A DNA stretch of 64,000 bases from Microbacterium flavum (GCF_018717645.1 NZ_JAFLHG010000016.1:1-64000); one strand, 5' to 3'. Shown: positions 24,774 through 34,213, counted from the stretch's first letter. The notes: a model not told the origin generated them from the sequence alone. Translations and numbers: made by a program.

Positions 24774-25691
24774 TTACTGGATGCCGTTGTCGGCGAGCCA
24801 GGACTTCGCGAGGTCCCCGGGCGACTTCTGGTCGACCTTGGACGCGACGTTCAGCGCGATGAGGCCGTCGGGGGTCAGTGCGGCGCTGACCTTGTTGATC
24901 ACCGCGGCCGCGTCCTCGGGGAACGACGAGGACACCAGCGGCACGACGTGGGATGCCAGGAACAGCCCCTTCGGGTCTTCCAGCGTGACGAGGTCCTTCG
25001 TCTTGATGCTCGGGTCGGCGCTGTACACGTCGGCGAGCTGGACGTTGCCCGCGACGAGCTCGTCCACGGTCGTGTCGGCCGTCGCGGAGAACGTGACGTC
25101 GACGCCGTACTTGTCCTTCAGGCCGCTGGGGCCGTAGGGGCGCTGTTCGAGCTCGGGGGCCCCGCCGAGGACGAGGGGGGTGATCCCCGCGAGGTCGGCG
25201 ATGCTCTTCAGATTGTGCTCCTTGGCGAAGGCGGCCGTGACGTTGTAGGAATCCTGGTCGGTCGCCGGCGACTGGTCGAGGACCGACAAGCCCTCGGGCA
25301 GTGCCTTCTCGAGCGCCGCGTACACGTCGTCGGTCGTGGTGGCCGTCGTCGTCTTGTCGAAGTACTGCAGCAGGTTGCCCGTGTATTCGGGGGTGATCTG
25401 CACGGTGCCGTCCTGCAGCGACGGGATGATCGCGTCGCGCTGGCCGATGTTGAACTTCTTCTCGACGGTGAAGCCGGCGCCCTCGAGCGCCTGGGCGTAG
25501 ATCTCGGCGATGATCTCGTTCGAGTAGTAGGCCTGCGAACCGACCGTGATCGTGTCGGAGGATCCGCCCGCCGCAGAACCGCTGCTGGCGGGCTCGTCGA
25601 GCGAACCGCTCGAACCGCACGCGGTGAGCGCGAGGGCCGTGATCGTGAGTGCGCTCGCCGCCAGGGCGAGGCGCGAGGTGAAGCGTGACAT
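24774..25691 (-). CDS. Osmoprotectant (glycine betaine/choline) ABC transporter substrate-binding lipoprotein
   Basis: 305 aa. Signal peptide with lipobox LTAC (about residue 25), then an OpuAC-type ligand domain: ITVGSQAYYSNEIIAEIYAQALEGAGFTVE, ITPEYTGNLLQYF, and GYDVTFSATADTTVDELVAGNVQLADVYSADPSI-like region. Attached to the outer face of the membrane, it hands quaternary amines to the two permeases encoded upstream in the same operon. Last gene of the operon; 36 bp after the permease stop. Confidence 0.92.
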   Translation of the reverse strand: MSRFTSRLALAASALTITALALTACGSSGSLDEPASSGSAAGGSSDTITVGSQAYYSNEIIAEIYAQALEGAGFTVEKKFNIGQRDAIIPSLQDGTVQITPEYTGNLLQYFDKTTTATTTDDVYAALEKALPEGLSVLDQSPATDQDSYNVTAAFAKEHNLKSIADLAGITPLVLGGAPELEQRPYGPSGLKDKYGVDVTFSATADTTVDELVAGNVQLADVYSADPSIKTKDLVTLEDPKGLFLASHVVPLVSSSFPEDAAAVINKVSAALTPDGLIALNVASKVDQKSPGDLAKSWLADNGIQ

Positions 25692-25727
25692 GAGTCGTGC
25701 CTTTCTATGGATGCTGTGTGGTGCGGG

Positions 25728-26447
25728 TCAGGAGGGGGCCGGAGCGGTCTGCGCCGACCGGGGACGCCGGACGGAGGCGGGCGCGCGTACGCCGCGCGGC
25801 ACGATGACCCGCTGCAGCAGGGCGAACAGCCCGTCGAGGGCGAGGGCGAGGGCCACGACGAGGATCGAGGCGCCGAGGATCTGCGCCGTGTCGCGGACCT
25901 GGATGCCCTGGAGGATGTAGAACCCCAGCCCGCCGAGGCCGACGTACGTGGCGATCGTGACCGTGGCGACCACCTGGAGCGTCGCCGCGCGGATGCCGCC
26001 GATGAGGAGAGGAAGGCCCAGGGGGACCTCGACCTTCCACAGCACCTGCCAGGGCGTCATCCCGACGGCGCGCGCCGCAGAGATCACCGAGCGGTCGATC
26101 GCTTCGAACCCGGCATAGGCCCCGGCCAGGATCGACGGGATCGCGAGGATGACGAACGCGAAGACCGCGGCCTGGCTCTTGAAGGCGACGCCCACGAGGA
26201 GGTACAGCAGGACGACGAGACCGAGCGTGGGGATCGCGCGCGCCGCTCCCGACAGTGCCACCGCGAATTCGCGACCTCGTCCGGTGTGTCCGATCGCCCA
26301 CCCGGCCGGAATGGCGATGATCGCGGCGATGAGGACCGCTCCGAAGGTGAAGGCGAGGTGCTGCCCGATCGCGACGGGGAGGGGCAGGGAGCCGGTGAGG
26401 CGGTCGGGGGAGAAGATCCAGGCGATCGCGTCGGCGAAGAGGTTCAT
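25728..26447 (-). CDS. Osmoprotectant ABC transporter permease (second)
   Basis: 239 aa, about six transmembrane segments, BPD_transp_1 domain with the EAA loop AARAVGMTPWQVLWKVEVPLGLPLLIGGIR. Family: OpuCB/OpuCD-type permease. The start is ATG 26447, overlapping the upstream permease stop by 4 bp; the longer frame to 27167 is rejected because it runs through that gene. C-terminal 20 residues are basic and cytoplasmic. Confidence 0.92.
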   Translation of the reverse strand: MNLFADAIAWIFSPDRLTGSLPLPVAIGQHLAFTFGAVLIAAIIAIPAGWAIGHTGRGREFAVALSGAARAIPTLGLVVLLYLLVGVAFKSQAAVFAFVILAIPSILAGAYAGFEAIDRSVISAARAVGMTPWQVLWKVEVPLGLPLLIGGIRAATLQVVATVTIATYVGLGGLGFYILQGIQVRDTAQILGASILVVALALALDGLFALLQRVIVPRGVRAPASVRRPRSAQTAPAPS

Positions 26448-27136
26448 GAGGCCCCCTCCGCGGCGAAGCGCTGCAGCGCGCGGCGGTCGGCGCGGGCGTT
26501 CTCGCGCCGCGGCAGCCACGGCATCAGGATGCGCCCGGCGATGACGAGCAGGAGGTCGATGATCAGGGCGATCGCGACGACGAGGATGACGCCGGTGAGC
26601 ACCTCGGGGATGATGCGGCGCTGCAGGCCGTTCGTGAAGAGGTATCCGAGGTTCTCGACCCCGATCAGGATGCCGACGGTGGCCAGGGCGATCGTCGAGG
26701 TCGCCGTCACGCGAAGGCCCGCGAGCAGGACCGGGCCTGCCAGCGGGAGGTCGACCGTCCAGAATCGCCGCCACGGCCCGTAGCCGACGGCGACGGCTGC
26801 CTCGCGCGTGACGGGGTCGACCGAATCGAGGCCGTCCGTGACCGAACGCGTCATGATCGCGACGCCGTAGATCGTGAGCGCGGTGATGAGGTTCGTCTCC
26901 GACAGATAGGGGATGCCGAACACCGACCACAGGAGCGCGAACAGGCCGAGCGAGGGGATCGTGTAGAGCAGACCGATCGTCGTCAGGACCGTGCCGCGCA
27001 GCGCCGAGAACCGCCAGGCGAGACGCCCGAGCGGGATGGCGATGACGAAGGAGAGCATGATCGCGATCCCGCTCTGGCGCAGGTGATCGAGCGTGAGCCC
27101 CCAGATGAGGTCGAGGTTGTCCAGGACCCAGGTCAC
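26444..27136 (-). CDS. Osmoprotectant ABC transporter permease (first)
   Basis: 230 aa with six predicted helices and the EAA loop AAVAVGYGPWRRFWTVDLPLAGPVLLAGLR. GTG start at 27136 overlaps the ATPase stop by 4 bp. Pairs with the downstream permease to form the transport channel. Confidence 0.92.
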   Translation of the reverse strand: MTWVLDNLDLIWGLTLDHLRQSGIAIMLSFVIAIPLGRLAWRFSALRGTVLTTIGLLYTIPSLGLFALLWSVFGIPYLSETNLITALTIYGVAIMTRSVTDGLDSVDPVTREAAVAVGYGPWRRFWTVDLPLAGPVLLAGLRVTATSTIALATVGILIGVENLGYLFTNGLQRRIIPEVLTGVILVVAIALIIDLLLVIAGRILMPWLPRRENARADRRALQRFAAEGAS

Positions 27137-27978
27137 GGAGCGCTCCCCGCGGCCGGTCGCGCGTCATCCACCAGCACGCCCTGCGTGCGCCCGGAGGCGT
27201 CGACGAGGACGGTGCCCCGGGCGGTGCGCTTGGCGCGCAGGGCGCGCTCGCCGCGGTCGAGGCCGATGAACTCGGCCACGAAATCGCTGGCCGGGTTCTC
27301 GATGATCTCGTCGGGGGTGCCGACCTGAGCGATCTGCGCGCCCTTCTGCAGGATGACGACCTGGTCGCCCAGGAGGAAGGCCTCCTCGATGTCGTGCGTC
27401 ACGAACACGACCGTCTTGTCGAGATCGCGCTGGAGGCGGCGCGTCTCGGTCTGCAGCTCCTTGCGCACGATCGGATCGACCGCGCCGAAGGGCTCGTCCA
27501 TGAGGAGGATGTTGGGGTCGGCGGCCAGACCTCGGGCGACCCCGACGCGCTGCTGCTGACCGCCCGAGAGCTGACGGGGGTACCGGTCGGCGAGCGCGCG
27601 GTCGAGGCCGACGACGTCGAGGAGCTCGAGCGCGCGGGCGCGGGCCTGCTTCTTGGGGACGCCGTTCAGGACGGGCACGGTCGCGACGTTGTCGACGACG
27701 CTGAAGTGGGGGAGCAGCCCCGCGTTCTGCAGGACGTAGCCGATGCCGCGGCGGAGCTTCACCGGGTCGCGGCCCCGGATCGGCTCATCGTCGATGAAGA
27801 TGTCGCCGCTGGTCGGCTCGATGAGCCGGTTGATCATGCGCAGGAGCGTGGTCTTGCCGCAGCCGGACGATCCGACGAAGACCGTCGTCTTGTGCGCGGG
27901 CAGCACCAGGCTGAAATCGTCCACCGCGACGGTGCCGTCGGGGAATCTCTTCGTGACGGAACGGAACTCGATGGCCAT
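27133..27978 (-). CDS. Osmoprotectant ABC transporter ATP-binding protein
   Basis: 281 aa. Walker A GSSGCGKTT, signature LSGGQQQRVGVARGL, Walker B ILLMDEPFGAVD, and the H-loop THDIEEAF. It ends in a short C-terminal extension without an obvious CBS pair, unlike OpuAA/OpuCA of Bacillus, so osmotic gating through CBS domains is not expected. ATG 27978 has GGAGG 5 nt upstream; the open frame to 28044 lacks a site. First gene of the operon. The 96-bp divergent spacer upstream has TGTGTGGT/TGTGTGG direct repeats that could bind a regulator. Confidence 0.93.
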   Translation of the reverse strand: MAIEFRSVTKRFPDGTVAVDDFSLVLPAHKTTVFVGSSGCGKTTLLRMINRLIEPTSGDIFIDDEPIRGRDPVKLRRGIGYVLQNAGLLPHFSVVDNVATVPVLNGVPKKQARARALELLDVVGLDRALADRYPRQLSGGQQQRVGVARGLAADPNILLMDEPFGAVDPIVRKELQTETRRLQRDLDKTVVFVTHDIEEAFLLGDQVVILQKGAQIAQVGTPDEIIENPASDFVAEFIGLDRGERALRAKRTARGTVLVDASGRTQGVLVDDARPAAGSAP

Positions 27979-28074
27979 GCATCCTCCGGATCGGGTTTGG
28001 TCCACACAACCACACACTCCCGACATTCCCGAAGGGGGTGGCATGCGGCGTCACAGTCGGGTAGAGGTGGGGGC

Positions 28075-29511
28075 ATGGATGCCGAGGAGTACGACCTCAT
28101 CGTGATCGGAGCAGGGCCCGTCGGAGAGAACGTCGCCGACCGTGCGGTGCAGGACGGTCTTTCGGCCGTCATCGTCGAGGCGGAGCTCGTCGGGGGCGAG
28201 TGCTCCTATTGGGCGTGCATGCCCTCGAAGACTCTGCTGCGTCCGACCTCGGCGCTCCGCGCGGCTCGGGCCGTCCCCGGGGCGGCGCCCGCGGTGCGCG
28301 GGGGCGTCGACGTCGGGGCCACGCTGGCCTCGCGCGATCGGATGGTGCATGAGTGGTCGGATGCCTCGCAGGTCGACTGGCTCGCGGGTGCGGGCATCGA
28401 CCTCGTGCGCGGCCACGGGCGCCTGGAGGGCGAGCGGACGGTGCGTGTCGCGTTGCCGGACGGCGGCGAGAAAGTGCTGCGCGCGCGCGTCGCCGTCGCC
28501 GTGTGCACGGGCTCCGCCGCGCTCCTGCCGCCCGTGCCGGGGCTGGCCGAGGCATCCCCCTGGACCAGTCGCGAGGCGACGAGCGTGCAGGACGTGCCGG
28601 CGAGCCTCGTGATCCTGGGGGGCGGGGTGGTCGCGTGCGAGATGGCGACGGCGTTCGCCTCTTTCGGCACGGCCGTGACACTGCTCGTCCGCTCCCGCCT
28701 CCTGGCAGAGACGGAGCCGTTCGCGCAGGACGCCGTCCTCGCCGGGCTCCGTCGCGCGGGGGTCGAGGTCCGCTTGGGCGTGGAAGCGGCATCCGTCTCG
28801 CGTGATGACCTCGGCGTGCACGTCGAACTCGGAGCGGGCGAGCGGGAGGTGCGGGAGGAGATCGTCGCGGATGAGATCCTCGTCGCGACCGGGAGGGTAC
28901 CGCGGACACAGGACCTCGGCCTCGAGACGATCGGCCTCGAGCCGGGGTCATGGCTCGAGGTCGACGACACGCTGCGCGTCCGCGGGCACGACTGGCTCTA
29001 CGCCGTCGGCGATGTGAACCACCGCGCGCTGCTGACGCATCAGGGCAAGTATCAGGCGCGGGCCGCGGGCGACGTGATCGCCGTCCGTGCCCGCGGCGGC
29101 GAGGTCGACGATGCGCCCTGGGGCGCGCACGTCGCGACGGCCGACCACCGCGCCGTGCCCCAGGTCGTGTTCACGGAGCCGCAGATCGCCGCGGTCGGCC
29201 TCACCCAGGCGGGCGCCGAGAAGGCGGGGATCACGGTGCGCGTCCTCGACGTCGATCTCTCCGCGATCGCGGGGGCGGCGACCCACGCCGACGGCTATGC
29301 CGGGACCGCGCGGGCGGTCGTCGATGTCGACCGGGGTCTCATCGTCGGGGCCACGCTCGTCGGCGACGACGTCGCGGAGATGCTCCAGGCGGCCACGATC
29401 GCCGTGGTGGGGGAGGTGCCCCTCACGCGGCTGTGGCACGCGGTGCCCGCCTACCCGACGATCAGCGAGCTGTGGCTGCGCTGGTTGGAGCAGTACGGCC
29501 GCCCTGCCTGA
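28075..29511 (+). CDS. Pyridine nucleotide-disulfide oxidoreductase (LpdA/mercuric-reductase-like)
   Basis: 478 aa FAD flavoprotein. FAD motif VIGAGPVGENVAD at the start, redox pair CSYWAC (C-x4-C) in GGECSYWACMPSKTLL, NAD(P) motif ILGGGVVACEMATAF, second FAD motif YAVGDVNHRALLTHQGKYQAR, and a dimerisation domain ending HAVPAYPTISELWL (active-site His region). Unlike dihydrolipoamide dehydrogenase it is not near 2-oxoacid dehydrogenase genes; its disulfide or quinone substrate is unknown. Divergent from the OpuC operon. Confidence 0.9.
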   Translation: MDAEEYDLIVIGAGPVGENVADRAVQDGLSAVIVEAELVGGECSYWACMPSKTLLRPTSALRAARAVPGAAPAVRGGVDVGATLASRDRMVHEWSDASQVDWLAGAGIDLVRGHGRLEGERTVRVALPDGGEKVLRARVAVAVCTGSAALLPPVPGLAEASPWTSREATSVQDVPASLVILGGGVVACEMATAFASFGTAVTLLVRSRLLAETEPFAQDAVLAGLRRAGVEVRLGVEAASVSRDDLGVHVELGAGEREVREEIVADEILVATGRVPRTQDLGLETIGLEPGSWLEVDDTLRVRGHDWLYAVGDVNHRALLTHQGKYQARAAGDVIAVRARGGEVDDAPWGAHVATADHRAVPQVVFTEPQIAAVGLTQAGAEKAGITVRVLDVDLSAIAGAATHADGYAGTARAVVDVDRGLIVGATLVGDDVAEMLQAATIAVVGEVPLTRLWHAVPAYPTISELWLRWLEQYGRPA

Positions 29512-29560
29512 GGTGGCGGGCCCGGCGTTCGGGGAGGGCCTCTTCACGGCGAACTCACGG

Positions 29561-29600
29561 TATCGTCGAGATCGCCAACGATATATCGTTGAGTATCGTT
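29561..29600 (+). promoter_or_regulatory. PadR operator candidate
   Basis: The perfect 14-bp palindrome AACGATATATCGTT (29577-29590) is flanked by TATCGT (29561-29566) and TATCGTT (29594-29600). This AT-rich cluster is unlike its surroundings and lies 30 nt before the PadR start, fitting autoregulation by a dimeric PadR protein. Confidence 0.65.
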
Positions 29601-29620
29601 CACAGGTGATGGAGGTTCCC

Positions 29621-30322
29621 ATGAGCAACTCATACGGCAACGGCTTCCCGGGTTTCGGGGGTCAGGGCTTCGGCTTCGGCGGCGGCGACGGCAAGGGCGG
29701 CTTCGGCGGTCAGGGCTTCGGCGGCCAGGGCCTGGGCGACATCGTCGACGCCCTCGGCCAGTTCGGGCAGCGCTTCGAGAAGGCCTTCGGCGAGAAGTTC
29801 GAGCAGAAGGCCGGCTCGCGGATGGGCCGTGGCGACGTCCGCGCGGCGATCCTGGCGCTCCTGGCCGAGCGCCCCATGCACGGCTATCAGCTCATCCAGC
29901 AGATCGAGGAGCGCTCGGGCGGTGCGTGGAAGCCGAGCCCCGGCTCGGTGTACCCGACGCTGCAGCTCCTCACCGACGAGGGCGCGGTCGAGGTCGAGGA
30001 GGACGGTGGTCGCAAGACCTACTCGCTGACCGAGGCGGGTCGCGCCGAGGCAGACGAGAAGCCGGCTCCCTGGAGCCACGGCGGGGGCGACAACGGCGGC
30101 GAAGGCGCGGCATCCGGCTCCCCGTCGGGCCCGGCCGGAGCCGCCCGAAGCGGCGCGCACGGCTTCGGTGGGGGCATGGCTCCGCTCGCGAAGGCGGGCT
30201 CCACGCTCGCCCAGGCGGCCATGCAGGTCGGCCGGACGGGCACGCCCGAACAGGTCGATCAGGCGGTTGCAATCCTCGACGAGGCGCGTCGCAAGCTCTA
30301 CGCGATCCTCGCTGAGGGCTGA
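29621..30322 (+). CDS. PadR-family transcriptional regulator with Gly-rich N-terminus
   Basis: 233 aa. Residues 1-42 are a Gly/Phe/Gln low-complexity head with GFGGQGFG iterations. The PadR winged helix follows (about 70-140: ILALLAERPMHGYQLIQQIEERSGGAWKPSPGSVYPTLQLLTDEGAV). The C-terminal part has a Gly/Ser/Ala linker and ends in a helix (VDQAVAILDEARRKLYAILAEG) typical of PadR dimerisation. SD GGAGG lies 5 nt before ATG 29621; an ATG at 29609 is possible. Four bp after it comes the AarF-like kinase gene, its probable regulatory target besides itself. Confidence 0.9.
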   Translation: MSNSYGNGFPGFGGQGFGFGGGDGKGGFGGQGFGGQGLGDIVDALGQFGQRFEKAFGEKFEQKAGSRMGRGDVRAAILALLAERPMHGYQLIQQIEERSGGAWKPSPGSVYPTLQLLTDEGAVEVEEDGGRKTYSLTEAGRAEADEKPAPWSHGGGDNGGEGAASGSPSGPAGAARSGAHGFGGGMAPLAKAGSTLAQAAMQVGRTGTPEQVDQAVAILDEARRKLYAILAEG

Positions 30323-30326
30323 TCGG

Positions 30327-32072
30327 ATGCCGCAGGCCGCGCACGCGACCGACGAAGAAGCGGGCGCGCACGCGCCCGCTTCTTCGCGCAGCTCGCGCGC
30401 CCGATACAACCGCATCCTCCGCTTCGCGACGGGGGTGATGATCCAGGCCTGGTGGTTCGAGATCGTGCTGCCCCGCGTGGGGCTGCGCTCCCTCGGGGAG
30501 CGGTCGCGCACCCGACGCCTCACGCGGATGGCGGCGCGGTTCCGGGTGCTGGCGGTGGAACTCGGCGGACTCATGATCAAAGTCGGCCAGTTCCTCTCGG
30601 CGCGCCTCGACGTCCTGCCCCCCGAGATCACGGTCGAGCTCGAGCAGTTGCAGGACGAGGTGCCGGCGGTCGCGTTCGCGGAGATCCGCGCGCTCGCCGA
30701 GGCGGAGCTCGGGACGACCCTCGGGCGGGCGTACGACTGGTTCGATGAGACGCCCGTCGCCGCGGCTTCCCTCGGCCAGGCGCACCGCGCCCGGCTCTCG
30801 GACGAGGACGAGCAGATCGCGGGATTCCGCGATGTCGTGGTCAAAGTGCAGCGCCCGGGCATCGACAGGATCGTCGCGACCGACCTCGCCGCGCTCCGCA
30901 CGATCGGCGCACGGCTGAGTCGCATCGGGTTCGTCGCCGACCGGGTCGACGCGCCCGCCCTCGTCGAGGAGTTCGCCACGACGAGCCTCGAGGAGATCGA
31001 CTACCTGCACGAGGGCGTGAACGCCGAGCGCTTCGCGGCGACCTTCGCGAGGGGCGACCGCGTGGACGCGCCCACCGTCGTCTGGGAACGGACGACGCGA
31101 CGCGTGCTCACCCTCTCGGATGTCACCGCGATCAAACTGGGCGACGTCGACGCTCTGCGAGCCGCGGGCATCGATCCGGCCGAGGTCGCTCAGGCGTTCG
31201 CCGGCGCGATGTTCGACCAGCTGTTCGGCGCCGGGTTCTTCCATGCGGACCCGCACCCGGGCAACGTCTTCGTCACTCCGCATGCCCCCGACGGGAGCGG
31301 CCGCACGTGGTCGCTCACCTTCATCGATTTCGGCATGATGGGGCAGGTGCCCGAGGGGCTCCGCGACGGACTGCGGCGGATCGTCATCGCGGTCGCCGCG
31401 CGTGACGGGCGGGGACTCGTCGACGGCATCGAGCGCATCGGCGTGCTCCTTCCCGGCGCCGACACGACTGAGCTCGAGCGTGCGCTCACCGCGCTGTTCG
31501 CCCGGTTCGGAGGCATCGCCTTCGGTGATCTGCAGAACGTCGACCCGCGCGAGTTCCGCACGTTCGCGGACGACTTCGGCGAGGCGATGCGGAGCCTGCC
31601 CGTCCAGCTGCCGGAGAACTTCCTCCTCATCACCCGCGCCGTCTCCCTCACCTCGGGGGTGTGCAGTGCGCTCGACCCGTCCTTCAACGTGTGGGAGGCG
31701 ATCGACCCCTACGCGCAGCAGCTCCTGCGGGAGGAGAGCCGCAACGCGGTGACGGATGTCGCGAAGGGCATGTTCGGGTACGCCCGGACGGTGATGGGGC
31801 TCCCGCCGAAGCTCGACGGGGTCGCCGATCGGATCGATCGGGGATCCCTCTCGGTCGCCACGCCGGAGATCGACCGCCGGTTCGATGCGATCGAGGCGCT
31901 CGTGCGCCGGACGATCTCCGCCGTCGTGTTCGCCGCGCTGCTCGTGGGCGGCGTGCTCCTTCTCCCCGCCGTCCCGGGACTCGCCATCAGCCTGATGATC
32001 GTGAGCGTCGTCCCGCTCGCGTTCGTGATCGCGCCGCGCCGCGGGAGCGGACGTCGCCGCCGGCGACCCTGA
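30327..32072 (+). CDS. ABC1/AarF (UbiB-like) atypical protein kinase-like protein
   Basis: 581 aa. UbiB/ADCK hallmarks: KxGQ motif in LMIKVGQFLSARLDVLPPEITVELEQLQDEVP, Ala-rich loop AAASLGQAHRA replacing the P-loop, VVVKVQRPGI with catalytic Lys, HADPHPGN catalytic loop and FIDFGMMG (DFG). Two C-terminal transmembrane helices (about 520-570) anchor it in the membrane. Relatives act in quinone/lipid homeostasis; here the link to a PadR repressor suggests membrane-stress control. Operon with padR (4-bp gap). Confidence 0.9.
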   Translation: MPQAAHATDEEAGAHAPASSRSSRARYNRILRFATGVMIQAWWFEIVLPRVGLRSLGERSRTRRLTRMAARFRVLAVELGGLMIKVGQFLSARLDVLPPEITVELEQLQDEVPAVAFAEIRALAEAELGTTLGRAYDWFDETPVAAASLGQAHRARLSDEDEQIAGFRDVVVKVQRPGIDRIVATDLAALRTIGARLSRIGFVADRVDAPALVEEFATTSLEEIDYLHEGVNAERFAATFARGDRVDAPTVVWERTTRRVLTLSDVTAIKLGDVDALRAAGIDPAEVAQAFAGAMFDQLFGAGFFHADPHPGNVFVTPHAPDGSGRTWSLTFIDFGMMGQVPEGLRDGLRRIVIAVAARDGRGLVDGIERIGVLLPGADTTELERALTALFARFGGIAFGDLQNVDPREFRTFADDFGEAMRSLPVQLPENFLLITRAVSLTSGVCSALDPSFNVWEAIDPYAQQLLREESRNAVTDVAKGMFGYARTVMGLPPKLDGVADRIDRGSLSVATPEIDRRFDAIEALVRRTISAVVFAALLVGGVLLLPAVPGLAISLMIVSVVPLAFVIAPRRGSGRRRRRP

Positions 32073-32138
32073 CCACGGCGAGGAGTCCGCGCGCGGGACG
32101 GTCAGCGCGTGCTCCGGCAGCGACGCCGGCGGCGGCGC

Positions 32139-32774
32139 TCAGCGCGTCGCGCGGGCGAGGTTCTGGCGGAGCTCGTCCGCATCCTGGCGGATGACGTACG
32201 CGGGCCGGTCCCGCTCGACGCGCCAGCTCTCATCGACGTTGCCGATGTCGACGGTGTCGAAGCCGAAGGCGTCGTAGAGCTCGGTCGCGAACGCCGCGGC
32301 CTCCGCGTGGTCGCTCGCGATCGCGAGCGCGCGGCGGCCGGAGGTTCCGGCGGGGGAGCCGGTGGTGAGGATGTCGGCGGCGACGATGTGGTTGAACGCC
32401 TTGACGACCCGGGAGTCCGCCAGGTGGTCCTGCACGAGACGCGTCGTCGTCGTGCGGCCCTCGTCGAGGGCGGGGATGCGCCCGTCGCGCTCCCAGTAGT
32501 AGTTGTTCGTGTCGAGCACGATCTTGCCGGCGAGGGGCTCGGCGGGAACATCGCCGAGCGCCCGCAGGGGCACCGTCACGACCGCCCAGTCGGCGGCCGC
32601 CGCCGCCTCTGCCGCTGTCGCCGCCCGCACCCGCGACCCCAGTCGCGCGACGAGGTCGGCGAGGGTCTCGGGTCCGCGCGAGTTCGCGATCACGACGTCG
32701 TAGCCGCGCTCGGCGAGGCCTTCCGCGAGAGCGCTGCCGATGTGTCCTGCTCCGATGATGCCTACGGTTGTCAT
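32139..32774 (-). CDS. NADPH-dependent F420 reductase-like / NAD(P)-binding dehydrogenase
   Basis: 211 aa. Rossmann motif TVGIIGAGHIGSALAEGLAERGYDVVIANSRGP with the NADP-selecting Ser-Arg after strand 2, then NHIVAADILT and SGRRALAIASDHAEA. This is the COG2085 family containing F420H2:NADP oxidoreductases and other small dehydrogenases. F420 use is plausible in this phylum but not proven. Divergent from the M18 aminopeptidase gene. Confidence 0.85.
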   Translation of the reverse strand: MTTVGIIGAGHIGSALAEGLAERGYDVVIANSRGPETLADLVARLGSRVRAATAAEAAAAADWAVVTVPLRALGDVPAEPLAGKIVLDTNNYYWERDGRIPALDEGRTTTTRLVQDHLADSRVVKAFNHIVAADILTTGSPAGTSGRRALAIASDHAEAAAFATELYDAFGFDTVDIGNVDESWRVERDRPAYVIRQDADELRQNLARATR

Positions 32775-32865
32775 GCCGTCGGCAACGCGGGCGATTCGGC
32801 GATCATTCCCCCGGAGGCGACAGACTCGGCTCGCCGCTGCCGCCCGCCGAGGGCAGCCGGCGAAC

Positions 32866-32871
32866 TACCCT
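32866..32871 (+). promoter_or_regulatory. -10 hexamer TACCCT, leaderless arrangement
   Basis: TACCCT ends 6 nt before ATG 32878 of the M18 aminopeptidase gene. Confidence 0.55.
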
Positions 32872-32877
32872 GGACGG

Positions 32878-34179
32878 ATGCCGCAGACCGCCGTCGTCCC
32901 TGCCCGTGCCGACGTCCTGGCTCACGCCGAGGACCTCGCCGACTTCGTCGCCGCCTCCCCGTCGAGCTTCCACGCCGCGGCGGAGGTCGCCCGGCGGCTG
33001 CAGACGGCGGGCTTCGCCCCATTGGAGGAGACGGCGCCGTGGCGCACCGAGCCGGGCGCCCGCCAGCTCGTCGTCCGGGACGGCGCGGTCATCGCCTGGA
33101 TCGTGCCGGAGGGCGCGGGGGCGGACACGGCCTTCCACATCTTCGGAGCGCACAGCGACTCTCCCGCCTTCGCCCTCAAGCCCCGACCCACGACCGGGCG
33201 CGCCGGCTGGCTGCAGGCGGGCGTCGAGGTCTACGGCGGACCCTTGCTGAACTCCTGGCTCGACCGCGAGCTGCGCCTCGCGGGCCGGCTGGTCCTCGAC
33301 GACGGCACCCGGGTGCTCGCCGCCACGGGCGCGCTGCTGCGCCTGCCGCAGCTCGCGATCCATCTCGATCGGGAGGCGAACGACCGGCTCACCCTCGACC
33401 GGCAGCGGCACACGCAGCCCGTGTGGGGCCTCGGCGACGCGGCATCCGCCGATCTGCTCGCCGAGGTCGCCGGCACCGCCGACGTGGATGCCGCCCGCAT
33501 CCGCGGCTACGACCTCGTCACCGCCGACGCGGCGCGCGGGGCGGTGTTCGGGAAGGACGACGCGTTCTTCGCCTCGGGGCGGCTCGACGACCTGGCATCC
33601 GTCCACGCCGGCGTCACCGCCCTTGCCGCGGCGGGCACGGATGCCGGTCACATCTCGATGCTCGCCGTGTTCGACCACGAGGAGATCGGCTCGGCCACCC
33701 GCTCGGGGGCCGCGGGCCCGTTCCTGCAGGACGTCGTGGAGCGCATCCAGCTCGCTCTCGGCGCGGAGCGCGAGGAGCAGCTGCGTGCGCTCGCCGCATC
33801 GTGGTGCGTGTCGAGCGACGTGGGCCATTCGGTGCACCCGAACTACGTCGAGAAGCACGACCCCGTCGTCCAGCCGCTGCTCGGATCCGGTCCGATCCTG
33901 AAGATCAACGCCAACCAGCGCTACGCGACGGATGCCGCGGGCGCCGCCGCCTGGCACGGCTGGTGCGAGGCCGCCGGGGTCACGAGCCAGGAGTTCGTCT
34001 CGAACAACGCGGTGCCGTGCGGGTCGACGATCGGACCGATCACGGCGACGCGACTCGGCATCCGGACGGTCGACGTCGGCATCCCGATCCTGTCGATGCA
34101 CTCCGCGCGCGAACTCGCCGGAACGGCCGACCTCCACGCCCTGACCCGGGCCGCCGGCGCGTTCTTCGCCGCCGCCTGA
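32878..34179 (+). CDS. M18-family aminopeptidase
   Basis: 433 aa cytosolic dinuclear zinc aminopeptidase, matching the usual M18 length. Metal and catalytic motifs: AHSDSPAF (first His/Asp ligands), VFDHEEIGS (catalytic Glu pair) and the terminal PILSMHSARELAGTAD (His ligand). VGHSVHPNYVEKHDP is the family signature. Preference for acidic N-terminal residues is typical of aspartyl aminopeptidases (ApeB), but specificity cannot be set from sequence. Confidence 0.93.
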   Translation: MPQTAVVPARADVLAHAEDLADFVAASPSSFHAAAEVARRLQTAGFAPLEETAPWRTEPGARQLVVRDGAVIAWIVPEGAGADTAFHIFGAHSDSPAFALKPRPTTGRAGWLQAGVEVYGGPLLNSWLDRELRLAGRLVLDDGTRVLAATGALLRLPQLAIHLDREANDRLTLDRQRHTQPVWGLGDAASADLLAEVAGTADVDAARIRGYDLVTADAARGAVFGKDDAFFASGRLDDLASVHAGVTALAAAGTDAGHISMLAVFDHEEIGSATRSGAAGPFLQDVVERIQLALGAEREEQLRALAASWCVSSDVGHSVHPNYVEKHDPVVQPLLGSGPILKINANQRYATDAAGAAAWHGWCEAAGVTSQEFVSNNAVPCGSTIGPITATRLGIRTVDVGIPILSMHSARELAGTADLHALTRAAGAFFAAA

Positions 34180-34213
34180 CCGCGCTCCGGCGACCTCGCC
34201 GGCGGAGGACGGG

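Noticed and set aside
27133..27978. CBS-domain osmosensing ATPase (OpuCA type)
   Set aside because: The C-terminal extension is too short to hold two CBS domains.
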